Assembly: GCA_029948255.1 (NCBI GenBank)
Contig: JALIZF010000999.1
Span: 1 to 64,000 of the forward strand
Direction: 5' to 3'
DNA from: Telmatactis stephensoni
Lineage: Eukaryota > Cnidaria > Anthozoa > Actiniaria > Isophelliidae
DNA: 64,000 bases
Shown: positions 11,136 through 23,559 of the stretch, piece by piece
How positions within the stretch are numbered: position 1 is the stretch's first letter
Layout of the letters: every line of letters starts with the position of its first letter
The notes under the pieces: model-generated
What the model was told of the DNA's origin: nothing
Databases searched by the model: none
Seen by the model: only the letters and a program-made list of their open reading frames with translations
Program-made: the position numbers and the translations under genes

Positions 11136-11296
11136 GTAATACCATGACCCTGAGGGATATTAGTGATTAAATGTCCCCGAAGCCGAGGGAGGTTTAGTGG
11201 AAGTCCCGAGGCCGTAGGCCGAGGGACTTTTACTAAACCTCCCGAGGCTGAGGGGACATTTAATCACTAATATCCCGAAGAAGTCATGGTATTACT
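11136..11296. repeat. Palindromic MITE-like repeat
   Basis: GTAATACCATGAC at the left and GTCATGGTATTAC at the right, with AGGGATATTAGTGATTAAATG mirrored near the right end. Similar sequence (TGATCATGGTATTACT) starts at 82 and 11,866. Non-coding. Confidence 0.7.
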
Positions 11297-11639
11297 TTGT
11301 AATACCATGATCACCGAGGAAATAAACGAAAATATACTTCGCTGTTTGTTCATCCAAAACTTGAAAATATTATACAATTCTTTTACCAATTGTGCGTAAC
11401 CCTGTTCTCTGGGGGCTTTCGAAAATAGATTTCTTTGTTATATACTTACAATGAACAAGTATTTATAGGTTGTTAATCAATTCGAAAGCTAAATTGTTTT
11501 TCATAATGCTTTCTTTGCTTCGTCATGCTCATGCGCAAAATAGAATGCATAGATCCCACACGCGTAAGAGTGTGCAGTGGTAAGAGGTGTCGGTGCGTTA
11601 GAAAGTTACAGAGTTTCGGGACAGCGTGCAAAGTTGTCC

Positions 11640-11800
11640 TGATCGTCCCGATGATTGATATATGAGGGACAACCACTCATGAATAACATGAGGGACGATT
11701 AGTTCTAATCGTCCCTCATTAATTATGGATGAGGGACGATTAGTTCTAATCATCCCTCATTCATAATTAATGAGGGAATATTAGAACTAATTTTCCCTCT
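11640..11800. repeat. Palindromic GAGGGACGATTAG repeats at the unit junction
   Basis: Several inverted and direct copies of TGAGGGACGATTAGTTCTAA and its complement lie within 160 bases, immediately before and across the unit 1/unit 2 junction (11,785). Such palindromes could form hairpins and may have promoted rearrangement (inference). Confidence 0.65.
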
Positions 11801-12225
11801 TTCTATTCATGAGGGAGGGATGTTAGCGATTAAACGTCCCTCCAAAAACAATAGATCCCGAGGTGATCATGGTATTACTACCGTAATAATATGACCATCA
11901 AAAATTCTCGATCCTGATTGGTCGGCTACTTGATGATTTTTTCGAAATCACTGTGCAAAAAAGTCGAAATCACTGAAATCACACATGTGCAAAAAAGTGA
12001 AATCGCCCTCGCTGATTGGCTGAAAACAATATGAGCTGTTCAACAAATCACGATTTGGTCTAATGCATACTGCTTATTCAGTATATTGTTGATATGCTCC
12101 ATATGATGTGGATCCCGCAGTGATCCCTACATAATTAGATGTTTAACTTGGAATTGGAAAAGATAGATTATTTTTCCTGATACATTAACTAATTTTATTA
12201 TAGTAAATGTGAGTTTCCATGCACC

Positions 12226-13096
12226 ATGGCGAAGCCTAAAAGAGAAAACTCGAGGGTTAGCAGAAACGGATGGAGTGACTGGGTCAGAGCAATAGTTCCG
12301 CCCGGTCATGTACAAAGAAAAAGATGGTACGAAGAAAGAGGTGGTTTTGGATATATCTGTAGGAATATAAGAACAGCGTTTAAAGATTACGATAGCGGTA
12401 AGTCGTATCACAGGCCTACTCTAGGCCCTAGTGTCGCCTTAAATCACACAAAGTCGCCTTAAGTCCCATCGCGTTTTGGGCCAATTTTTGATTAAAACGC
12501 CATGACTCAATTCCCCCCCCCCCCCCCTCCCCCGGACCCCGCGACCCCTGGGCTACTCTAAAGTCGCGTCGTTAAATCGCACAGAGTCGCTTTAAATCGC
12601 ACAAAGCCGCCTTAAGTTCCATCGACTCTGGCACTTTTTGCTTAAATCGCCTAGAGTCGCCCTAAGTTGCCCAAAGGTACGGCGACTTTATGGCTCGTAG
12701 AAAGCCTCATCACCGATACTATCGCAGATTTCGCAGGACAACTATATAATCTAATTCAGATTCTCAATGATATTGATTTCTTTAATATACGCAGGAATAT
12801 ATGAGTGGCAGGCACGTCATGCTGATGTTATTGGAAACTACGTTGTCTACGTAGGATGCACTAACCGAAAGGGTAGAAGGGATTTAACAAGACGTATTCT
12901 CGAATATTGCACATCTGGTTCCCACAAAAACGTAGCAATCGATAGAGCTTTGGGCCTTGGATATGAAATGTATGTCAGGGTAAAAGGAATTCCAGGCATT
13001 AGAGCAAATTCAGAAAGAGCCGAGAACGAGCTACTTGATGCATACGATTATGCATGGAACGGAAGAAGGAGACAGCACGTCCCACCACCAGTATAG
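12226..13096 (+). CDS. GIY-YIG domain protein, gene A2 (two exons)
   Basis: Exons 12226-12397 and 12795-13096. The encoded 157 residues are identical to gene A1, and the 397-base intron also matches, including its C-run. All motifs noted for A1 are intact. The identity indicates either a very recent duplication or gene conversion between units 1 and 2. The upstream 440 bases are also the same, so both copies should be regulated alike. Confidence 0.85.
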
Positions 13097-13289
13097 AAAC
13101 TGAAAAAAGCGAGGGAGCGTCGCTTGCTGCAGAGGAAACCAGACGTAATGCATGACTACACTTTATTTTGTGTGTTTTATTTTATTTGCTTTGCCTAATG
13201 GCAGGAACACCGCTACAGTGAGACCAATTACAGCGGAAATTTAATGTAGAATAAAGTGATAGACGTAAATTTAAAAACAAGACAGTGAT

Positions 13290-13530
13290 TTAGTAAGATT
13301 CCTGCTTGAATTACATGCTGGGCAGATGGTTTTCCATGATCTTGGATCTTCAGAGTCATAAGTGTTGATTAATGCAAGTCTGTAGTAGTTTTTTTAAGGC
13401 TGTTTTTGAAGCATTCGCACCTTCTCCTCAATTGTTGAAAGACCCTGAGTGTTAAAGTCCGGCTGGGTTTCGAATCCCGACCTCCCGCACGAGAGAACGA
13501 CGCTCAACCAACTGAGCCAACCGGGCGGTG
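13290..13530 (-). mobile_element. tRNA-derived SINE (unit 2 copy)
   Basis: Copy of the unit 1 SINE at 1,480-1,745, tRNA-like part 13,527-13,459 on the - strand. It is orthologous by position and not a new insertion. Confidence 0.65.
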
Positions 13531-15804
13531 TTCTTTGTAAATCCTACTTATAATATATTTCTTGAATGTTATTCTTATGGGTGAAAACACATTTCAGTAC
13601 TGTACTTAGAATACACTAATAAACATACAATTTCTAATAATCACAACATATTCTGAAAACCATTTTTTTGTGAAAATAGCATTTAATTCTGAGAAATGTA
13701 CGGGTTGTTAAACGTTTCAATACCCTTTTGCGTTGGTTTACTTGAGAGGCAATTAGCAACGCTTTCCAAGAAATCAAGTGATTAACTTTGTAAAGTGTCA
13801 TACCACGTTTATCGCGTTACTCGACGCAAACAGGTGTTTGGGTTATAGTGAAAGAGGGCGCGTCACACAAGTCGAAATAATACACACAAATCCTACAATC
13901 AAAACGTTCAAGGTTACAACACTTAAAATGCTTAACTAGTAAATTACTCAAAAATACATTGAGGTTAATAAATATATAATTACTGGAAATCTGTAACGTA
14001 ACACACGTTTACCGCGTTATTCGACGCAACGGGTGTTTTTCACAGCTATCTCATTTTTTATGAGCTCGTCAGAGTTTTGATGAAAAACTAGCCTCTAGTT
14101 GCGTTTTGATAACGTAGTTCGCAGTGAACTTTTTATATTCGAGTTCTGGTTTAATTTTCCAATCGAGCGATTAGAGTTTATATTAACTGCGCCACGTCTA
14201 AACAATTGTACTTGGAATACAGGTACATTATTGAGATTGTGAAATTAGCAGTAATTCCAAGAAATCAGGGACTGAAATCTGATTCTAGGAGAAACTGTAA
14301 CAATGTCAAGCAATGAATATATTCCTTTTGTTGTTCAACATAATAAAACATGTTTTGGGATCTGACGCGGCTATGCATGGTGCCCCAAACAAAGTGGAAG
14401 CGTCGTTTTTTTATTATTATTATTGAAATCAATTAATTGAAAATAAAAATGTCAAATCACGGATCAAGGACAACTATGATATATTCCCCAAATAAGAGGA
14501 AAGACAACTAGAAAACTGCTTAACTATGCTCTCGCATTCCGCATGAGATTGAATAAAACTAAAAAGCGCGGAACTGGAACACTTTGATTTACTTTTCATT
14601 GATTCACGTAGAAAAAAAACAGCAGCAAAATCCTGAATCTCGGAGAGTTATTTCTTTTTTTTCTCGTATCACGTAAAATATGTTTTTCACGAATCACCAG
14701 AAATGTTTTTTCCATTCCCGAATCACGAAAAACGAAAATGCTTGATCACACGTCACGTTAAAACTCATGTACGCCCCTGTTCCAAGAAATTACGTGACTG
14801 AGTACCCTATAAAAAAATCACTAGTCGATGATCAAAACATGCACTAATTTACAAAGATCATGAATCGAATCGTAGAAAAAATGAAAGGCATACAAATCAC
14901 ATTTATTTGTGAGAAACGTACGGGTTGATACTATGAACATTTCAATACCCTTTTGCGTTGGTTTACTTGAGAGGCAATTAGCAACGCTTTCCAAGAAATC
15001 ACGTGATTAACTTTGTATATCGCCGGCGTTACAGCTATCTTATTTTTATGATCTCGTCAGAGTTTTGATGAAAAACTAGCCCCTAGTTGCTTTTTGGTAA
15101 TATAACTTGAAACTTAGTTCACAGTGAGCTTTTTGAATTCGAGTTGGGTTAATTTCCAATCGAGCGATTAGAGTAGAACTGCGCCACGTCTGAACGATTG
15201 TACTTGGAATACAGGTACCCTATAGAGGCACGATTAAAGCATTATTGAGATTGTGAATTTAGCACTAATTCCGAAATTTGATGCTGAGAGAATCCGTAAC
15301 AATGCCCAAGCAATGAAAATATTCCTTTTGTTGTTCAACATAATAAATTAAAACATGTTTTGGGATCTGACGCGGTTATGCATGGTGCCCCAAACAAAGT
15401 GGAAGCGTCGTTTTCTTTTTATTATTGAATTATTGAAATAAATTAATTGTTTGACAAGAAGCATTTTCAACAGGGGCGTATAGTACAGGGGGGGGGAGTC
15501 CACGGCACGATTCACGCGAAAATAAAAATGTCAAACGGCACGAATCAAGGACAACTATGATATATTCCCGAAAATAAGAGGAAAGACAACTATAGAAAAC
15601 TGTTTATAAACTGCGCCACGTCTGAACAATTGTACTTGGAATACAGGTACTCTATAGAGGCATCGATAAAAGCATTATTGAGATTGTGAAATTTAGCAGT
15701 AATTCCAAGAAATCAGGGACTGAAATCAGCATGGGAGAATCCGCAACAATGCCAAGCAATGAATATATTCGTTTTGTTGTTCAACATAAAAAACATGTTT
15801 TGGG

Positions 15805-15934
15805 GATCTGACGCGGCTATGCATGGTGCCCCAAACCAAGTGGAAGCGTCGTTTTTTCATTATTGAAATCAATTAATTGTTTGATAAGAAACATTTCCAA
15901 TAAATAACGTGACAAAGCGTGTTGTCTATAAAAA
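15805..15934 (+). promoter_or_regulatory. Putative promoter of gene B2
   Basis: Same as upstream of B1: GCATGGTGCCCCAAAC module, an AACGTGAC variant of the CACGTG motif, then CTATAAAAA at 15,926-15,934, 82 bases before the ATG. Confidence 0.55.
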
Positions 15935-16015
15935 CATTGGAAACTCCTGCCGTAACCGTGCCGTGACCGTGTCGTGCCATTTTCACAGTCATACGAATAG
16001 ATTGAATATCAAGGA

Positions 16016-17185
16016 ATGCCAAGGAGAAGAAGAAGAAGAGAAGACATGAGTCATGCCCCGGCCAACGGCTTTGAAGAATGGGTGAGAGGGATGATACCAA
16101 ATAGAGAAGATGGCTATGAAAGAAGAGCAAATCGCCATGTTGGATATAATTTAGTTGACATTGAACAAAGATTACCTGACGGTTGTGGTGCGTTGTTTAA
16201 AATTTTCCCTTGCTTAATTTGCTTTGCTTTCCTTTTCTCTTCTCTCTTAGTAATAATAATAATAATGTGCATGGAGTTCTTGATAGCGCATCATACAAAA
16301 GTCTCGATGCTCTTTACATTAATTACATTTATTGTCTTGTTTATTTGTCTTTTCTTGTTCTTGTTGTCTTGAACTTTAAGGTGTAATCGCTTTGCTCACA
16401 TGCATGTTTATATAATATGTTTTCAGGGGCGGATTTAGGGGAGGGGTGCAGAGGGTGCGCACCCCCTCCTGAGACGACTTTGAGTCCTTTTTTCTCAATA
16501 TTTTTCCAAAATATCCTCTCGGCAGTTTCCAATTTTTATGATGGTGCTTCCCCTCCTGAACAGTTAAGGTAACTCTGGATCCTTCGATCCCTGCATGGTT
16601 TTCATTACGGTATCAGTATCTTTTTTCTATACAACTTAAGTGCGTGTGTTCTGAGCACAACTCATGAACGATCTCGCTCTCAGAATTTGATACCCTGATA
16701 TTTAGTTAGGTTCATTCGGCATTCGGCCGTGCAGAGAACTAAAAAGCAATTCAGAACTGAAAATCGGTGTAGCTGTTGTTGTGTTGGTGGTGGTGGTGAT
16801 GGCGTTTTTCATTTTGTTCGTTTGTTTACTCATGCACATTTTTTGCACAGGGATTTACGAGTGGCAAGCACGGAGAGACAACCGACGTTACGTAGTCTAT
16901 CTCGGCAGCACATGCCAGGAATCGCAATACTGTCCGCGGAGACAGAGCTGCCCACCGCAATTAAAAAGCCGTATCAAAATGTACTGCAGAGATGGGTCTC
17001 ACCTAAGCGAAGAATTCGATAGTGCCTTGCAACGTGGATATGAGATGTGGGTAAGAATAAAAGTCATTGACGGAGGAAGGGAGGAAGCAAGAGAAGCTGA
17101 AAACGCAATACTCAGCAGGGTCGATTACGCCTGGAATACAATAAATAACGGGTCCTATCGAGGAGATAGTGTTCCACCACCTTAA
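16016..17185 (+). CDS. GIY-YIG domain protein, gene B2 (two exons)
   Basis: Exons 16016-16187 and 16851-17185; 168 residues identical to B1, with the same phase-1 intron. Followed at about 17,290 by a poly-A run and then the unit's MITE. The spacing from gene A2 to B2 (about 2.9 kb) is the same as from A1 to B1. Confidence 0.85.
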
Positions 17186-17591
17186 TATTCCCGTTAAAAG
17201 TATCAGACAAAGTAGTTAAACAGGAACTGCGCAATAATTAACTCGGGAAGTGTACGTGTTGAGATCAAGATATGCTAAGGAACCCTTCTTCTGAAAAAAA
17301 AAAAAAAAAAAAGAAAAAGCTTTACCCCTCCCGGCCACCCTCCCTGGCCTTATGTAACTTATGTAACTGAACTCTATAGTGATGGCGCAATTTTCAGAGT
17401 GACAAGTTGCTCGATGAACAAAAATGGCTGTTGCAAGCTGAGTTGCAAATTTTGTTGTATATTTGTTGTTGTTAATGAAAGCAAAAACGTTTTAATTGTG
17501 CAACAAATATTGGTGGGCCCTATACAAGTAATTTTTGTTACGCAAACAACGTACTGTGCAAGTTTCTCGCCTGACTTAAAAGGTCCAGTTA

Positions 17592-18005
17592 AGGCGGTGT
17601 TACACGAGACGATTTTTAACGACGATTTTCCGCGCAACGCTGCAACAACTTGCAATACATGTTACACGAGACAACTTTTAGCGCAACTGTGATTCGAAAT
17701 GAGACAGCAACGAGCATGTTACACGGGTCGATTTGTCGCGCAACGATCGTAGCCTCGATTTCAGGGTAAAAACAAATGGAATTCTGGGAAGGCATTGCGC
17801 TAAAAATCGTCGTTGGACATGTTACACAACACAACTTGAGTGAAATTCGTCATTTTGCGTTGCGAGTTTTTGACTTGGATTCAAAAACTCGCAACGCGTT
17901 GCCGCATTGAAAATTGCATGGAAAATCGTCCCAAGTGCCATGTTACATGGAACGATTTTTAGCGCAACAAATCGTCGTTAAAAATCGTCTCGTGTAACAC
18001 CGCCT
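17592..18005. mobile_element. MITE AGGCGGTG (unit 2 copy)
   Basis: Positional copy of 5,804-6,217, same length (414 bp) and same TTA flanks (17,589-17,591 and 18,006-18,008). Confidence 0.8.
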
Positions 18006-18104
18006 TTACGTACGTATACTGCGCAATTTTCTCAGCAAGCACAGGGCTTGTCTCGCAATGTTTTTCTGTTGCGCGCAACGATTGATGGGGATCATTGTCT
18101 GGGG

Positions 18105-18715
18105 AGACAGGTCTAATATAACTTTAATGAATAGGCTGAAAGTTCAACAAAGTAAGGCAGCAAATTAAAGGTCATTCTTAATTTACCTGTAAGTAGTTCC
18201 TCAGCTTTTAGCTTTAGAGGTTTTGGGATGGAAGTCCCTTGAATTTAGAAGGCGTTTTCACCATTGTAGTTTTGTTTACAAAGCACTAAATGGCCTTATT
18301 GATTTTAGCTTTAATAGTCCTCGCTCAAGTGAGCTTCATAGTTATAATACTAGAAATAGTTTTTTGAGGCGTTTGCCCAAATGTAGAACTAGTTGAATTG
18401 GGGGCAAAACACATCAAGTTATCTATTTATCAAGGAATGGAATCAGTTGTCTACCGGACATAATCAAATGTTCTGATAAGTATAATATATTTAAAAAGCG
18501 TTATTTTAAAGAAATGTAATTACTTTTTAGCTGATTTTATATTTTATGGATTTTTAGGATATTTAATTAAGGCTTTTCTTTAACTTTAATTATTTTATTT
18601 TTTAGAGTTATAATATTGAGGTCCCCTTTGGTGATGAGGCCACCTCGTAAAATATTATCATTATCATTATTATTATTATTATTGTTATCATTATTAATTT
18701 ATAATATTGCATGAA
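18105..18715 (+). pseudogene. 3'-truncated LINE tail (unit 2 copy)
   Basis: Copy of 6,320-6,930, with the same stops in the reverse-transcriptase C-terminal remnant and a short ATT-rich end. The sequence diverges from unit 1 just after this ATT tract. Confidence 0.72.
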
Positions 18716-18861
18716 TGCTTAACAATAAATCATAATAGGTAATTATAGATAGATAGTAGAAGAAATATGAATTCATTTTTAATTTATCGATACATAATAA
18801 ACTCATTTTTATCGTTACACTTGTAGTTTAATATTTTCTTTATGCACATAAAACATCTTAA

Positions 18862-18945
18862 GGAACTGCGCAACTAGCAACCACCACAGGAACTCCAACT
18901 GAAGAACAATCAGCCGGACGTGCGCGATTGACAATTAAGGTAACT
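18862..18945 (+). other. Open segment with donor-like end, absent from unit 1
   Basis: An open stretch reads QLATTTGTPTEEQSAGRARL followed by TIK and ends at AATTAAG|GTAACT, a plausible splice donor. It is present in units 2 and 3 (about 45,585-45,666) but deleted in unit 1. It could be a first exon of the same unknown gene as 8,321-8,442, or chance. The family is unknown. Confidence 0.22.
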
Positions 18946-19097
18946 ATGTTTTGCCACAAGTTTAGCAGTGGTAGCACAATAACAGTGCTTGCTTATTTTG
19001 ATGTCCCATTGCCAGTTAAGAAATTAAAAAGTATGAAAATAGAGGCTTTAATTTGCAGTTTTTTACGTGCCTATTTGATGTTTATGCTCGCGTACTG

Positions 19098-19203
19098 AGC
19101 CTGCGTTGCTGGCGGTCTGCGGTTTTTGGGCTGAGGAGGAAGAAATGAAAGACTTTCATTTCTTCCTTCGCCCAAAAACCGCAGACCACCAGCAACGCAG
19201 GCT
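19098..19203. mobile_element. Hairpin MITE (unit 2 copy)
   Basis: Copy of the 7,241-7,345 hairpin, same AGCCTGCGTTGCTGG ends, with a few substitutions. Confidence 0.78.
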
Positions 19204-20866
19204 AGCTCGCGTATTTAAGTTCCACGCGATTTAGCCTGAGAGATTCTACCTTCCTTGACAAATCGAACTAGAACTGATGAGTCGTTATGGCACGTTGCCA
19301 TGACCCCTGATTTATTACCATATCGTTTCGTGTGTACTTCCGTGGAATATCTTTGCTGACGTCAGTGTTTACATTTTACTTCATTAGCATACGGTTAAAA
19401 ATCAATAAAATTACAAACTGAGTCCAAAACTTTTAAGAACTTTTTAATATAAGTAATCTACGAAATTTTTAGCTCTTTGTATGCAATATTATGTGAGACA
19501 TCGGCTTCCAATTTGCTTTTAAATTTCTGGATGGCAAAAGCGCTAATGAGCCCATACATTCTCTGTAAAATTTAGAGTTTTTAAAACCGCATCACGCAAA
19601 AACTATTGCTTGTGTCAAGCTCAGTCAAATTTCCAAGGAAACCTACTAAGATTTGGCTATGCCCTTTCAATATTCATAGTTATTTTGATGTTAAATGTTA
19701 ATGAGCAAAAATTGTAAAATTAGAAACTTTTCCAAGAAATCACGTGACTGAAAGTCTATCCGACGGTTGATGTCACATTTAACGCTACACGAACGCGCTC
19801 AAGACCTCAAGAGGGAGAATATTTTGATCTTTACGTAAGTACTACAGAAGTCGTTTAACTGTTGTCTCTGAAGTTGGAGTCTTATAGTAGCTCATGATGA
19901 TCTGTAGACTTAATCACGAAATGTCTACGAAACCTAAATCAAAACCGAACCATTTCAATTTATATATCAGCTATGCCAAATTGGCGCCAAAAGATTTGGA
20001 TACAGATAAATATAATTCAAGCTAGCTAAGTAAATTTCATTTAAAAGCGAATATACCAATCAAGTACCTGCACTACATGTAGAAGCGTTAATGTCATGCA
20101 TGTCTCTTCCCCGTTTTTCCAGATGAAGAATTATAGCTCGTTTCCTAACGTATGTGTCAGCCAAAGCCCGCTTGATCAAAGATGTTGACTATTCGTATTT
20201 GATAAAATCTCCCCGCGAAAATCTCACTTACAGAGCCATGCCATGATTTCCCAGGTGATTTGCCGGATTTCTATTGCATTTTTTTTGTTTTACTTGTCAG
20301 TTTACATTTTAAAGTTCACTTTCCATCGAGTATGACAATCAAAACAGTTTTACAAAATCAACCGCGCCAAATATATTGTTTCACTTTCAAACGGTGCTGT
20401 CCCCATTAGACCGGCGAAAGGTCAACACGTGCACGCTTATATTATCTTTTCCCTTTTGCTCGTTTGTGCTGTCGTGAAACCGCCATGAGCTCATGATACC
20501 TGAGTCTTATCCAGGTGGGTGTGGCAGCTCCCCTCCTCGGAGGGACACTGGTAGAAGATTCCGCAAAAGCAGGCACTTTCAGCAAGTGAACAGATTATAT
20601 TCTTTTTGCCCGCAAAATGCTCATCAGTAATAGCCTGCGTAGCGGTCCCCTCTCTCCCCTCCCTCCGGCCCCCTCCCCATATATAAATGGAAAATGCTTG
20701 TTGATGCGATTGTTCGTTTTATGATACTTCCCAACTCTCATACAAAAAGCCCTTTGTATACGCGCGCATTTCCCACGTGTGTAATCTCTATTTACAAATT
20801 TACTTACTGGATGTTTTGTGGAGTGTCAACCAACTAATTATCATCAGCTTATGTAACTAGTATACA

Positions 20867-21120
20867 CCTATTTCAAAAAAGGTTGTCAGAGCTAAAGGCG
20901 ATAGGAGACAGGTCATTCAAACTCCAAAGTAATCAAGAAGTTTTAAAAATAGCTTCGGTATTCTGTTCATTTTGCTCCGAACATTGGATTTGAATGTCTG
21001 ATTGTTGACTTTCTTAATAAAAACAAATAGAAAACCCAACCGTGAATAGTGGAATGAACTCTCTCCTATCGCCTATCGCCTTTAGCTCTGACAACCTTTT
21101 CTAAAATAGGTGTATGCCGC
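20867..21120. mobile_element. Fold-back MITE (unit 2 copy)
   Basis: Copy of 9,052-9,308 with the same mirrored AGGTTGTCAGAGCTAAAGGC ends. Confidence 0.72.
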
Positions 21121-22969
21121 TACAAGATATAAAACAATAGCTACATCCTTGATACCGCTTTAGAGACATTACAGATCCGACTCCACATTTTCTTCGTGTC
21201 GACGTGGAAGGCTAGCAGTATTATACTGCTTCCACTACTATTGCGGGTCCAGTGGAGGAGCCGGCCTGGGGGACAAGTGCCCCCTCCTTTCAGTTGGATC
21301 CAATTTTTTTCTTTTGAAAAAAATTATTTTACAAGGGAAAAACAACTACTGTTTGAACGATAGACCGGATAAAAGTCGTTCTAAAATTACTTAATTTTTG
21401 AGTGCGCACGTGCCAAAAATAATTCCATGGTGCCCCTCCCTGATCCACCGCGGCATTACGTCGAGATTTTGTGACCATCGTATCTGTAACCTTGTCATAA
21501 CCGATAATGTACACCGTATGACCATCTTTGCATCTTTACTTCCGTGTATACAAAATTAGAAACGCTTCCAAGAAATCACGTGACCGCATATGTCAATTAA
21601 CACTGGTTGAACTGATCGACGCTACTGAGATCACACTAAACGGTCAAACAGTAAGGATTTGGGAAGGACGCTCGCTAAGTAGGTACGATAAAACTTGTTT
21701 ATATTATTAGCTGTGTGTTTTTTAAAGATTTTAAACATTAACCTAAAGCCTTTGTAGGTTATCATGGTAGAGTCACCTGGTAAAGTAATCCGGTAGAGTA
21801 ATAAGTTGCGATATTCGGTCGATTATCGGCCCGTGTTAAATTGGCGCCAAAAGATGAAAATGCAATTAACTCAAGTTAATTTCAATCTATTAAGCGAAAA
21901 TCAAATACCAGTTCAATCGATAGCATCTTTGAGAACCCAGATTATAATTTATGTTGCATTTTGAATGTAAACTGTGAGTATATTTTGTAACTATAACAAA
22001 TAACCGTCACTGAGTGAAATGCCTGAATTATTTATTAGTTTTCACTTTTGCGGGAAAGTCCCAGCAACGCTTGCTAAATTGACGCCAAAAGATGAAAATG
22101 TAATTAACTCGAGCTAATTTCACCTTGTAGAGTAGTTGGTTTGGATATCATTATAGATGTGATACATATATACGGTCAATTAACGGCCCGTGTTAAATTG
22201 GCGCCAAAAGATGAAAATGCAATTAACTCGGAATTAACTCGAGCTATAATTTCACCTGGAAGAGTAATAAGTTGGTTGGGAAATCAAGAAGTATGGTTGA
22301 ATTTGATACCAACTTACAAAACCATATTGTAATTTATTTTGTGTTTTGAATAACTGTGAGTATAGTTTTGTAACTATAACAAACAACCGCCAAATGCCTG
22401 ATTTATATAGGACCATGCAGTTTCGCTTTTGCGGGAAAGTCCCGACAACGCCGTTTGCTGAATTGGCGCCAAAAGATGAAAATGCAATTGACTCGAGCTA
22501 ATTTCAATATTCAACTAAAATACCTTGCATAGCTGAGATAGTTCAGTAAGTGGCCGCGTTATTGTTGTTGTGACCTTGGTGTGCATCAGTACTTCGCCTT
22601 GGAACACAAAAGTGTACACAAAACAAGGCAGTGAACCCAAGTTTGGCGCCTCGTAACCCCGGTCAATCTACCCTTTTTCTGTTTTAATATAACTCATTTT
22701 CAAACTAATCAAAAATTTCCTTGTTTAATTTGTTTTAGTCGCGCGCAAGTAGCGGCCGTAGCCGTGCTGAGAGTGAGTGAGCGCGCTATCAATGTGGCTT
22801 GAATTGTAGTTTCACTTTTGCGGGGAAGTCCCGGCAAGGCTGGCTGCTCGCTTTTATGTATATATGTATATAGATTGAAAGAGCACTCTACAGTGAGAAA
22901 ATACATGTAGTTTTATTTTGCGTACAGTGTTGACAATTAACATAATTTCTAACATTGTGAATTAGAACA

Positions 22970-23080
22970 TTTAATTCCTGCCTGAACCGAGCCGTTTCAT
23001 GAGGTCCCGTGCCGTTTTCACAGTGATACAAAATCTGCTCTAATGGACCGAATCGGCTGACATGTTGCTATATGATCTAC
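22970..23080. mobile_element. MITE remnant upstream of gene A3
   Basis: CCGTGCCGTTTTCACAGTGATACAAAATCTGC resembles the end of the MITE at 57,353-57,475 and the leader of the B genes. It replaces the palindromic junction DNA that separates units 1 and 2. Confidence 0.45.
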
Positions 23081-23559
23081 TCAATTTAAATCTCCAGGAA
23101 TAGCATTCTGTGTCTTATGTATTTCAATATCACTCTTAGTTAGAAATTTTCAAACAAAATTCAATAAGTCATTCCCAGCGAGGTTACTAAATTAGCAACA
23201 CGTTAGCCGATTTTGTGTGATGCATACTACTTATTCAGTATATTGTTGATATACTCAATATGATGTGGATCACGCAGTGATTTATTATATAGTTGCCTTT
23301 AGTTATTATATAGTTATCTTTGTTTTTGATAATCTGTCCAACTGAATTTCAATGTCCAATTTTGTTTTTAACAATTGGACAGTGGTGACCAAAATAATTA
23401 AAGTAAAATCCTTCCGTTGACAATATTTGATTTAGAGGCAGCTACGTATATATAATTGATTTTGTATTGAAAAGTAATAGATGATGTTGCTTTTTTTCCG
23501 GATACATTAAGTCACGAATAACTGTTTATTTTATTAGTTGATGTGAGTTTCCATGCACC

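Larger units (their letters stand above)
1..11784 (+). repeat. Tandem array unit 1 (~11.8 kb)
   Basis: The sequence from base 1 recurs from base 11,785 in the same orientation. Matching landmarks are offset by 11,784 (gene A), 11,787 (gene B) and 11,788 (MITE at 5,804), and by about 11,824 in the distal part. The unit contains gene A, a SINE, three promoter-like modules, gene B, a MITE, a LINE 3' tail, a hairpin MITE, and a distal region with repeated TTGGCGCCAAAA motifs. The junction with unit 2 lies in palindromic DNA rich in GAGGGACGATTAG-type motifs. The window starts inside the array, so the true unit boundary is unknown. Confidence 0.93.
11785..22960 (+). repeat. Tandem array unit 2
   Basis: Second copy of the ~11.8 kb unit. 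From 11,785 to about 18,700 it differs from unit 1 only by scattered single-base changes and 1-4 base indels. Between about 18,700 and 19,300 it carries about 60 bases absent from unit 1. The 21,200-22,960 part differs from unit 1 at many positions. Homology to unit 1 stops near 22,960, which corresponds to about 11,125 in unit 1; the palindromic tail 11,136-11,784 is missing. Confidence 0.92.
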
